Assembly: GCA_947591115.1 (NCBI GenBank)
Contig: CANQCX010000132.1
Span: 1 to 5,514 of the forward strand
Source of the DNA: an uncultured Lachnospiraceae bacterium
GTDB lineage: Bacteria; Bacillota; Clostridia; Lachnospirales; Lachnospiraceae
Length of the DNA: 5,514 bases
Reading direction: 5' to 3'
This document shows, piece after piece, positions 1-5,514 of the stretch; the first letter of the stretch is position 1, and the number at the start of each line of letters is the position of its first letter. Below the pieces are notes generated by a model. It saw only the letters and a program-made list of their open reading frames with translations, did not search any database and was not told where the DNA came from. A program made the position numbers and the translations under genes.

Positions 1-717
1 CCGAGAGATTACTTCGGGGAAGGCATTGATCCTGAGGTCAAGGAAGCGGTGCTTGCGGCGGCAAAGACGCTGGAGGAAAAAGGCGCGTCGGTCGAGGAAT
101 TTGACCTCGGACTGGTAAAATACGCCATTCCTGCCTACTATGTCATTGCCTGCGCGGAGGCAAGCTCCAATCTGGCGCGGTTCGACGGTGTCAAATACGG
201 CTACCGGACGCAGCATTACGAAGGTCTGCACAACATGTACAAAAAATCCCGTTCCGAAGGCTTTGGCGCGGAGGTTAAGCGGCGGATCATGCTGGGTTCC
301 TTTGTTTTAAGCTCCGGTTATTACGATGCGTACTATCTGAAAGCGCTGCGCGTCAAAGCGCTGATCAAAAAGGCGTTTGACGATGCGTTTGCAAAATATG
401 ATGTGATCTTGGGACCGGCGGCTCCGACTACGGCTCCGAAGCTGGGAGAAAGTTTAAGCGATCCGATTAAAATGTATCTGGGCGATATTTATACGGTTTC
501 GGTCAATCTGGCGGGACTTCCGGGAATTTCCCTTCCATGCGGCATGGATTCCAAAGGACTTCCGATCGGAATGCAGTTGATCGGCGACTGCTTCCAAGAG
601 AAAAAGATCATCCGCGCGGCATATGCGTTTGAACAGACAAGACCGTACCGGCACAGTCCGGCGGCGTGCGAAGCTGCTGCTGCAGCGCAGCGGGAAGGGG
701 GAAAAGAAAATGAGTAA
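1..717 (+). CDS. gatA: Asp-tRNA(Asn)/Glu-tRNA(Gln) amidotransferase subunit A, C-terminal part (5' end outside window)
   Basis: This is the amidase subunit of GatCAB. In the family it releases ammonia from glutamine (or asparagine) for amidation of misacylated Glu-tRNA(Gln) or Asp-tRNA(Asn) in the cytoplasm. The reading frame is open from base 1, starting PRDYFGEGIDPEV, a typical mid-protein GatA segment, so the GTG at 49 is an internal codon and not the start. The 238 residues seen are roughly the C-terminal half of a protein usually near 485-490 aa. The Lys-Ser-Ser catalytic triad of the amidase-signature family lies upstream and cannot be checked. Recognisable blocks are SGYYDAYYLKALRVK, YDVILGPAAPTTAPKLGE, NLAGLPGISLPCG and GLPIGMQLIGDCF, then YAFEQ. 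The last 20 or so residues are a variable alanine-rich tail (five Ala in a row) ending KENE. The stop TAA (715-717) lies inside the start of gatB. Family identity is close to certain. Whether the enzyme serves Gln, Asn or both cannot be told from this gene. Confidence 0.96.
   Translation, partial: PRDYFGEGIDPEVKEAVLAAAKTLEEKGASVEEFDLGLVKYAIPAYYVIACAEASSNLARFDGVKYGYRTQHYEGLHNMYKKSRSEGFGAEVKRRIMLGSFVLSSGYYDAYYLKALRVKALIKKAFDDAFAKYDVILGPAAPTTAPKLGESLSDPIKMYLGDIYTVSVNLAGLPGISLPCGMDSKGLPIGMQLIGDCFQEKKIIRAAYAFEQTRPYRHSPAACEAAAAAQREGGKENE
695..701 (+). promoter_or_regulatory. Shine-Dalgarno site of gatB
   Basis: AAGGGGG lies 8 bases upstream of the ATG at 710 and inside the end of gatA. It fixes the gatB start at 710. 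The same frame stays open further upstream, to an ATG at 623, but those codons overlap conserved gatA sequence and translate to a non-GatB peptide. The site being inside gatA, with the 8-base gene overlap, suggests translational coupling (inference). Confidence 0.8.
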
Positions 718-2146
718 GAATTATGAAACCGTAATCGGTCTGGAAGTCCACGTAGAACTGGCGACAAAGACAAAGATTTTCTGCTCCTGCTCTACGGCGT
801 TCGGCGGAGCGCCGAATACGCACACCTGTCCGGTATGTACGGGAATGCCGGGATCGCTTCCGGTTTTGAATAAACAGGTCGTGGAATATGCGGTTGCCGT
901 CGGCCTTGCCACCAACTGCACGATTACCCAGTACAGCAAATTTGACCGGAAAAATTATTTTTATCCGGACAATCCGCAGAATTACCAGATTTCCCAGCTT
1001 TATCTTCCGATCTGCCAAAACGGGAGCGTAGAGATCGAAACCTCCGCGGGAAAAAAGAATATTCGTATTCATGAGATCCATATGGAGGAGGATGCCGGAA
1101 AACTGGTGCATGACGAGTGGGAGGATGTGTCCATCGTCGATTTTAACCGTTCCGGCGTACCGCTGATCGAGATCGTATCGGAACCGGATATGCGCTCGGC
1201 GGAGGAGGTCATTGCGTATCTGGAAACGCTGCGCCAGACGATTCAGTATCTGGGCGCTTCCGACTGCAAATTAAACGAAGGCTCCATGCGTGCCGACGTC
1301 AATCTGTCGGTTCGGGAAGCCGGCTCCACGCAGTTTGGAACCAGAACCGAGATGAAAAACCTAAACTCCTTTAAAGCCATTACCCATGCCATCGAAGGCG
1401 AGCGGGAGCGTCAGATCGAGCTTCTGGAAATGGGCAGAAAGGTCATTCAGGAAACGCGCCGCTGGGATGACAATAAGGAATCCTCCCATGCCATGCGTTC
1501 CAAAGAAGACGCGCAGGACTACCGTTATTTTCCGGAGCCGGATCTTGTTCCGATCGTGGTATCGGATGAGTGGATTGAGGAAATCCGTTCCCGCCAGCCG
1601 GAGCTGCGTCCGCAGAAGCTGGAGCGTTACAAAAAGGAATATGACATTCCGGAATACGACGCCAAAATTTTAACCGGCTCGAAACGGATGGCGGATCTGT
1701 TTGAGGCGGCAACCGCGATCTGCGGCAAGCCGAAAAAGGTTTCGAACTGGCTGATGGTGGAAACGATGCGTCTTTTAAAGGAAAACGAGATGGATGCCGA
1801 CGAGCTTTCTTTTTCGCCGGAGCATCTGGCGAAGCTGGTAGAGCTGACGGAGTCGCAGACGATCAACAGCAGCGTTGCCAAAGAGGTTTTCGAAGCGGTC
1901 TTTCGCGAAGATGTCGATCCGGAGGCTTATGTAGAGGAAAAAGGACTTAAAATGGTCAACGACGAGGGCGCGCTCCGCAGTACCATAGAACAGGTCATAG
2001 CGGACAATCCGCAGTCGGTAACGGATTACCGGAACGGCAAAGAAAAAGCGATCGGCTTTCTGGTCGGACAGACGATGAAGGCGATGAAGGGAAAAGCGGA
2101 TCCGGCGATGGTCAACCGGATTTTGAAGGAAAAACTGCAGTCTTAA
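710..2146 (+). CDS. gatB: Asp-tRNA(Asn)/Glu-tRNA(Gln) amidotransferase subunit B, complete
   Basis: GatB binds the misacylated tRNA and, in the known mechanism, activates the Glu/Asp side chain with ATP so that ammonia delivered from GatA can amidate it. The protein is 478 aa from the ATG at 710, the normal length for the family. It opens with MSKNYETVIGLEVHVEL, the conserved N-terminus. C25-x-C27 and C40-P-V-C43 are the four cysteines of the family's zinc-binding site. HMEEDAGK lies near residue 124. The GatB family signature DFNRSGVPLIEI is at 144-155, and YRYFPEPDL is at about 271-279. The last 150 or so residues form the helical and YqeY-like tRNA-binding tail, with GKEKAIGFLVGQTMKAMKGK close to the C-terminus. 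All key motifs are intact and no frameshift is seen. The start overlaps the gatA stop by 8 bases and is preceded by a strong ribosome binding site, so it is co-transcribed and probably coupled with gatA. Partner specificity (Gln, Asn or both) is not readable here. Confidence 0.98.
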   Translation: MSKNYETVIGLEVHVELATKTKIFCSCSTAFGGAPNTHTCPVCTGMPGSLPVLNKQVVEYAVAVGLATNCTITQYSKFDRKNYFYPDNPQNYQISQLYLPICQNGSVEIETSAGKKNIRIHEIHMEEDAGKLVHDEWEDVSIVDFNRSGVPLIEIVSEPDMRSAEEVIAYLETLRQTIQYLGASDCKLNEGSMRADVNLSVREAGSTQFGTRTEMKNLNSFKAITHAIEGERERQIELLEMGRKVIQETRRWDDNKESSHAMRSKEDAQDYRYFPEPDLVPIVVSDEWIEEIRSRQPELRPQKLERYKKEYDIPEYDAKILTGSKRMADLFEAATAICGKPKKVSNWLMVETMRLLKENEMDADELSFSPEHLAKLVELTESQTINSSVAKEVFEAVFREDVDPEAYVEEKGLKMVNDEGALRSTIEQVIADNPQSVTDYRNGKEKAIGFLVGQTMKAMKGKADPAMVNRILKEKLQS

Positions 2147-2157
2147 GAGAAAATTAA

Positions 2158-2186
2158 TTGTTTCTTGCAAGAAATTTGTTTATAAT
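2158..2186 (+). promoter_or_regulatory. Predicted sigma-A type promoter for the moxR-DUF58-transglutaminase operon
   Basis: A -35 box TTGTTT (2158-2163) and a perfect -10 box TATAAT (2181-2186) are separated by the optimal 17 bp, in an AT-rich 79-bp gap that contrasts with the GC-richer genes around it. Transcription would start near A2191-A2194, leaving an untranslated leader of about 32-35 bases before the ATG at 2226. No extended -10 TG is correctly placed. The promoter starts only 12 bases after the gatB stop codon. It is predicted from sequence alone. Confidence 0.75.
2161..2174. promoter_or_regulatory. Perfect 14-bp palindrome in the promoter, possible operator
   Basis: TTTCTTGCAAGAAA is identical to its own reverse complement, with two 7-base arms and no spacer. 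It overlaps the last three bases of the -35 box and fills most of the -35/-10 spacer, the classic position for a dimeric repressor to block RNA polymerase. The symmetry and position are seen directly. Binding by a regulator is inference, and no regulator gene lies in the window. As RNA it would give only a weak A/U-rich hairpin with a TGCA loop, so an operator reading is preferred over a terminator. Confidence 0.4.
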
Positions 2187-2212
2187 TGAGAAAAGCAAAA
2201 AGGATACCTGCA

Positions 2213-2218
2213 GGGAGG
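2213..2218 (+). promoter_or_regulatory. Shine-Dalgarno site of the MoxR ATPase gene
   Basis: GGGAGG ends 7 bases before the ATG at 2226. It is a strong, well-spaced site and the only plausible start signal for this reading frame. Confidence 0.8.
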
Positions 2219-2225
2219 AAGCACA

Positions 2226-3167
2226 ATGTACGATACACAGGCGGCAGCTGTGATTGCGGAAGTTCAGAAGGCGGTTACCGGTAAAGACGACTGCATCCGA
2301 AAAGCGTTTGCGGCGATTTTGGCAGGGGGCCATATATTGATCGAGGATGTTCCGGGTGTCGGGAAAACGACGCTTGCGCTTGCGTTTTCCAGAGCGATGG
2401 ATTTGAATAACCACAGGGTGCAGTTTACGCCGGACGTTATGCCGGCGGATATTCTGGGATTTAGCATGTACCAGAAGGATACGGGGCAGTTTGTCTACCA
2501 TCCGGGCACTGTGATGTGCAACCTGTTTCTGGCGGATGAGATCAACCGGACTTCTCCGAAAACCCAGTCCGCGCTTCTGGAAGTAATGGAAGAGGGCATG
2601 GTTACGGTGGACGGTGTCGGGAGGGAGGTTCCCAAGCCGTTTATCGTGATGGCGACGCAGAATCCGAAGGGCAGCGCCGGAACCCAGCTTTTGCCGGAAT
2701 CCCAGCTGGATCGTTTTATGATCTGCATGAGCATGGGTTATCCGGATATGAAGGCGGAGGTTGCGATTGCAAAAGGAAAGAGCCTGCGCCATTCGCCCGA
2801 ACAGGTGCAGCGCGTTTTGTCAACGTATGAACTGCTGCAGATGCAGGGAAGGGTTTCGGACATTTACATGCATGACAATATCTATCAGTATATTACCCGT
2901 CTCATGCAGGCCACCAGAAAGAATCCCTATATTGAACTCGGCGTAAGTCCGCGCGGAACGATCGCCTGCGTGCGGATGGTAAGGGCGTGGGCGTTTCTGG
3001 AGGGCAGGGACTATTGCGTACCGGAGGATGTGGAGGCGGTCTTTTTGGACGTTACGAAGCACCGGATCGTACTCAACACCAAAGCGCGTGTTTCGCATGT
3101 GCCGGCGGAAAATATACTTTCCGGAATTTTATCGGAGATCAAGCAGCCGGCGTCTTATACGCCATAG
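2226..3167 (+). CDS. MoxR-family AAA+ ATPase
   Basis: This is a cytoplasmic ATPase of the MoxR branch of AAA+ proteins, which are thought to act as chaperone-like assembly or activation factors for partner proteins encoded next to them. It has 313 aa, a normal length for the family. In order, it shows Walker A GVGKT (44-48) within EDVPGVGKTTLA, the MoxR-typical stretch VQFTPDVMPADILG (65-78), Walker B LADEINR with D104-E105, and sensor 1 ATQNP (143-147). LPESQLDRF follows (157-164), with R163 the likely arginine finger. The sensor-2 region GVSPRG (239-244) includes R243. The C-terminal lid is present and ends with DVTKHRIVLNTKARV. Every ATPase residue I can place is intact, so the protein should be active. 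It is the first gene after a good promoter and is followed 18 bases later by a DUF58 gene, the usual MoxR partner. B. subtilis yeaC is a probable counterpart by context. The family call is very secure; the client and pathway are not known from sequence. Confidence 0.96.
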   Translation: MYDTQAAAVIAEVQKAVTGKDDCIRKAFAAILAGGHILIEDVPGVGKTTLALAFSRAMDLNNHRVQFTPDVMPADILGFSMYQKDTGQFVYHPGTVMCNLFLADEINRTSPKTQSALLEVMEEGMVTVDGVGREVPKPFIVMATQNPKGSAGTQLLPESQLDRFMICMSMGYPDMKAEVAIAKGKSLRHSPEQVQRVLSTYELLQMQGRVSDIYMHDNIYQYITRLMQATRKNPYIELGVSPRGTIACVRMVRAWAFLEGRDYCVPEDVEAVFLDVTKHRIVLNTKARVSHVPAENILSGILSEIKQPASYTP

Positions 3168-3170
3168 CAA

Positions 3171-3176
3171 AGGAAG
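3171..3176 (+). promoter_or_regulatory. Shine-Dalgarno site deciding a GTG start for the DUF58 gene
   Basis: AGGAAG lies 9 bases before the GTG at 3186, in the 18-base gap after the ATPase stop. A second purine run, AGGGA (3178-3182), is only 3 bases from the start and is too close to be the main site. No ATG follows until codon 19 (Met19, within the first membrane segment), which supports the GTG start. Confidence 0.6.
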
Positions 3177-3185
3177 CAGGGAATC

Positions 3186-4277
3186 GTGTTTAATTTTTTC
3201 AGTGGACTGGCATTGATTGGAGCCGTATTTTATATAGCGATGATATACAACAGTCCGGCGATCGCGCTTTTGGGCGTGGTGCTGGGCGTGTTTTTTGTGC
3301 TTTCTTTTGTCTGGCTGCTCGTTTTGCAGACAAAACTGCAGATTCGCCTCCGGATACCGGTTGCGGTTTCGGAGCAGAAAAAGAAAACGGCAGTCGAGGT
3401 TCTAGTGGAAAACAAGGGCGGGGCGGTCTGTCCGAAGCTGAAGCTTCGCCTGAAAGTAAAAAACCGTCTGGAAAAACGCTTTCGTGCGAAATGGCTTGCG
3501 GCGGGCGCGGCCGACCGTAGGGAAAACCGTTATGTCTATCAGCTTTTCTTGGAGCGGTCGGGCAGTTATGAAGTAAGTCTTGGAAAAGTCCGGATCTATG
3601 ATCTGACCGGACTTTTTTCTATCGGCAGGAGGGAAAAAAGCTCCGCCGGACTGACGGTGCTTCCGGAAATTACCGAAACTATGGTGCGGCTGACGGCGGC
3701 GGCGCGGAATTTTTTCGGAGAAACCGATACCTATGACAGCCGCTTTCCGGGACATGACAGCAGCGAAATGTTCGGCGTGCGTCCGTTTTGCGATGGCGAT
3801 AAGATTCAGCGGATCCACTGGAAGCTGAGCGCCAAGCTCGATGAATGGATGGTCAAAGAAGACAGTCTGCCGCGGGCGTGTCCGGTCGTGATTTTTCTGG
3901 AATATCAGGAATGGAAAAAGGGCAGGAATCTGGAAATTTTATTGCGGCTCGCAGGAAGTCTGTCCTTTTCCCTGATGGATGCCGGCTGTCCGCACTTTGT
4001 TTCATGGTTTAGCAGGGAAAGCGGAGATATTGTCCGTTTTCGGGTGGATAAGGAAGAAGAATTCTATCTGTTTTTGACGTTTCTGATGGAGGATCTGCAG
4101 AAAACTCAAGAAGGCGGGGCGGAGGCGCGCTATCGGGAAAAATTTCCGGGGGAGCGCTATATATACGGACTCCGGCTCGATGACCGGCTTTGCGTTTATC
4201 GGAACGGGGAAATGTTTGTCCGGTTTTCATCGAACAAGTGGGAAAAGCAGCTGCAGAATACGGAATGGATTTTTTAA
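3186..4277 (+). CDS. DUF58 family membrane protein
   Basis: This is a 363-aa protein of the DUF58 family, which has no firmly established biochemical role. Two N-terminal membrane segments (about residues 7-21 and 25-47) form a hairpin, so the rest probably faces the same side as the N-terminus, the cytoplasm, where the MoxR ATPase acts. Residues 50-160 look like a beta-rich region, with alternating hydrophobic and charged stretches such as RLRIPVAVSEQKKKTAVEVLVENKG. The family's diagnostic motif is at about 189-217: G189-H-D, then R199-P-F, G204-D205, R209-I-H-W-K213 and S215-A-K217, closely matching the usual R-x-Y/F-x-x-GD-x-x-R-x-I-H-W-K-x-S-A pattern. The C-terminal part after the motif is less conserved. 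It starts with GTG and is 18 bases from the ATPase stop. The next gene begins 14 bases after its stop, so all three are very likely one transcript. A B. subtilis yeaD-like role is likely by context. The family assignment rests on the motif plus the neighbourhood. Confidence 0.9.
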   Translation: MFNFFSGLALIGAVFYIAMIYNSPAIALLGVVLGVFFVLSFVWLLVLQTKLQIRLRIPVAVSEQKKKTAVEVLVENKGGAVCPKLKLRLKVKNRLEKRFRAKWLAAGAADRRENRYVYQLFLERSGSYEVSLGKVRIYDLTGLFSIGRREKSSAGLTVLPEITETMVRLTAAARNFFGETDTYDSRFPGHDSSEMFGVRPFCDGDKIQRIHWKLSAKLDEWMVKEDSLPRACPVVIFLEYQEWKKGRNLEILLRLAGSLSFSLMDAGCPHFVSWFSRESGDIVRFRVDKEEEFYLFLTFLMEDLQKTQEGGAEARYREKFPGERYIYGLRLDDRLCVYRNGEMFVRFSSNKWEKQLQNTEWIF

Positions 4278-4291
4278 CGGCAGGGAAAAAG

Positions 4292-5514
4292 ATGAGCAAA
4301 AAGGGATTGCATTGGGACTATCGGAGCCATACGACGGAAAAAACAACATATTTATCATGGAGCAGGCTTCTGTTCTGCGGTCTGATGATCTTTTCCGCCG
4401 CGTCCCTGCTTCCCGACGTGTTTCCAAATCTTCGTCTGACGGCGGCGGACATTTGGAAGGCGGAGCTTTTTGCGGCGGTTTTGTTTCTGGTTCAGGAAGG
4501 GGCGCTTCCCTTTGCCAAAAAAGCGAAGGTACCGGTGCTGTCCGCGTCGTGGTTTCCCGCCCTGCTTTCCGGCGTTTATCTGGGCGGCTTCCTCTGCTTT
4601 TATTTATGGAATCGAAAACGGCTGGAGAGCGGAATCCTGCAGATCGGAACCGATTATCTGACCAGGTTCAACAAATACTATAAAACGGCGTATGCGGTTC
4701 CGGCAGGGGATCCGGCGGAGGTTTCGGGCACGCTGCTGTTTGGACTTCTGCTGCTTTATACCCTATTTTGGATCTTGACCATGCTCCGGCGGAAATGGCT
4801 GTGGATGGCGTCGCTTCCGGTTTTGATTCTGATTTTGGAGCTTCTGGTAGGAAAAGCGCCCGGATGGAAGGGACTGGGGCTGCTGTTGTTCGGCGTCATC
4901 CTGTACGCCTCGGGCGAATGGGATTCCTGCGCCCCAAACGTCTGTCACGAGAAATCCACCAAAAGAACAAACGCTTCCGTCCGCAGAATGCTGTCTCGGG
5001 CAGCCGTCTGCATCATTGCGGGAATTCTGCTTTGGACGGGAGCCGGATGGTTCCAAAAGCCGGTCAATGCAATATTAAAAAAATCGCCGGAAATGCTGCA
5101 GTTTCAGCATGATCTGGAACAGAGAATCTCTTCTGTGAAGCTGCCGTTTTTCAAAAACAAGGTAAGCATTACCAACCAAAGACCGAAGTATCAGGACAAA
5201 GAAGTTCTTCAGGTGGAAAGCACAAAAGAGGTAGACGGGAATCTTTATTTCCGCAATTTTTACGGAACGGATTATGAAAACGGAAGCTGGCGCTGCGATA
5301 TGGCGGACTATGCACAGGCCGCCCAGAAAGCGGACAGCCTTCCGCAGGAGACGGCATTTGAACTGGCGGGACGCCTGTATTGGGCGGCAGAGCAGGATCA
5401 GACCGATTATACCATTACTTATACGGATGGATGGGGAAGCGACGCCTGCATTCCTTATTTTACGGATCTGGAACATGCCAAAGGAATCTCGGTTGTGGAC
5501 GACGGACGGGCAAA
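4292..5514 (+). CDS. Multi-pass membrane protein, probable TgpA/DUF3488-type transglutaminase-like protein, N-terminal part (3' end outside window)
   Basis: The frame is open from the ATG at 4292 to the right edge without a stop (407 full codons), beginning MSKKGLHWDYRSHTTEKT. CAGGGA (4281-4286) serves as ribosome binding site. About seven hydrophobic segments are visible, near residues 25-45, 57-75, 86-106, 145-165, 169-187, 193-208 and 236-254. With a cytoplasmic N-terminus, positive residues after segments 2, 4 and 6 (KKAK, RRK, and the K/R-rich loop 221-232) fit the positive-inside rule and put everything after residue 255 outside. That outer part contains LYFRNFYGTDYENGSW (318-333). It resembles the 'LYLRG..-YxGxxW' block that precedes the transglutaminase-like domain in TgpA-type proteins. 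The Cys-His-Asp catalytic domain itself would lie beyond the window and is unseen. Position directly after MoxR and DUF58 genes, as in yeaC-yeaD-yebA, strongly supports the call. Loop 209-232 has a C-x4-C pair (C213, C218) of unknown meaning. The N-terminal half has no motif I recognise by itself. Confidence 0.82.
   Translation, partial: MSKKGLHWDYRSHTTEKTTYLSWSRLLFCGLMIFSAASLLPDVFPNLRLTAADIWKAELFAAVLFLVQEGALPFAKKAKVPVLSASWFPALLSGVYLGGFLCFYLWNRKRLESGILQIGTDYLTRFNKYYKTAYAVPAGDPAEVSGTLLFGLLLLYTLFWILTMLRRKWLWMASLPVLILILELLVGKAPGWKGLGLLLFGVILYASGEWDSCAPNVCHEKSTKRTNASVRRMLSRAAVCIIAGILLWTGAGWFQKPVNAILKKSPEMLQFQHDLEQRISSVKLPFFKNKVSITNQRPKYQDKEVLQVESTKEVDGNLYFRNFYGTDYENGSWRCDMADYAQAAQKADSLPQETAFELAGRLYWAAEQDQTDYTITYTDGWGSDACIPYFTDLEHAKGISVVDDGRA

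Noticed and set aside
49..51. GTG at 49 as the start of a short gatA-like gene
   Set aside because: The same frame is open to base 1 and already encodes conserved GatA sequence there, so this is an internal valine codon of a gene entering from the left.
623..709. Upstream extension of gatB to an ATG at 623
   Set aside because: These codons overlap the conserved end of gatA and give a basic, non-GatB peptide. The ATG at 710 has a strong ribosome binding site and gives the standard GatB N-terminus and length.
608..1111. 167-aa open frame on the minus strand across the gatA-gatB junction
   Set aside because: No domain-like sequence, and it lies antisense to conserved GatA and GatB motifs, so it is a shadow frame.
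2165..2170. TTGCAA as an alternative -35 box
   Set aside because: It is only 10 bp from TATAAT, far short of the 16-18 bp needed; TTGTTT at 2158 has the ideal 17-bp spacing.
2161..2180. Rho-independent terminator for gatB
   Set aside because: The TTTCT-TGCA-AGAAA stem is only about 5 bp and A/T-rich, and the following T tract is broken by a G. The position inside a good promoter fits an operator better.
2154..2792. 212-aa open frame on the minus strand opposite the MoxR gene
   Set aside because: Its product is rich in Arg and His with no recognisable domain, and it lies opposite strongly conserved ATPase codons. This is a typical codon-bias shadow, and it would also run through the promoter region.
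4180..4683. 167-aa forward open frame bridging the DUF58 end and the start of the last gene
   Set aside because: It is out of frame with both neighbours, low in hydrophobic order and Ser/Gly/Arg-rich. The 4292 frame in the same stretch stays open to the window edge and encodes well-formed membrane segments.

Overview
The window carries five genes, all on the + strand and tightly packed. Coding density, moderately high GC with AT-rich promoter DNA, strong purine-rich Shine-Dalgarno sites and the gene content suggest a Gram-positive, probably clostridial (Lachnospiraceae-like) bacterium. The taxonomic guess rests on general style, not on a marker gene.

Region 1 (1-2146) is the end of a gatCAB-type operon. 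It holds the C-terminal half of gatA, cut by the window's left edge, and a complete gatB that overlaps gatA by 8 bases. Together with GatC, which is not in view, these form the tRNA-dependent amidotransferase that converts Glu-tRNA(Gln) and/or Asp-tRNA(Asn) to the correctly charged Gln/Asn-tRNA. Its presence implies an indirect charging route for at least one of these tRNAs.

Region 2 (2147-2225) is the only real intergenic space, 79 bp and AT-rich. It has a near-consensus housekeeping promoter (TTGTTT, 17 bp, TATAAT). A perfect 14-bp palindrome lies over the end of the -35 box and the spacer, where a repressor could bind. No convincing terminator follows gatB.

Region 3 (2226-5514) is a second operon of three genes: a MoxR-family AAA+ ATPase, a two-transmembrane DUF58 protein, and the first 407 codons of a multi-pass membrane protein that looks like the N-terminal part of a TgpA/DUF3488-type transglutaminase-like protein. 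The right edge cuts this last gene before any catalytic domain. Gaps of 18 and 14 bases support co-transcription. The MoxR-DUF58-transglutaminase trio is a widespread and recognised gene neighbourhood (B. subtilis yeaC-yeaD-yebA is an example), but its substrate is poorly defined. The usual idea is that the ATPase acts as a chaperone or assembly factor for the membrane partners.

I see no RNA genes, mobile elements, CRISPR arrays or long repeats. The window is largely conventional. The points most worth a second look are the palindrome in the second promoter and the incompletely understood MoxR/DUF58/transglutaminase module.
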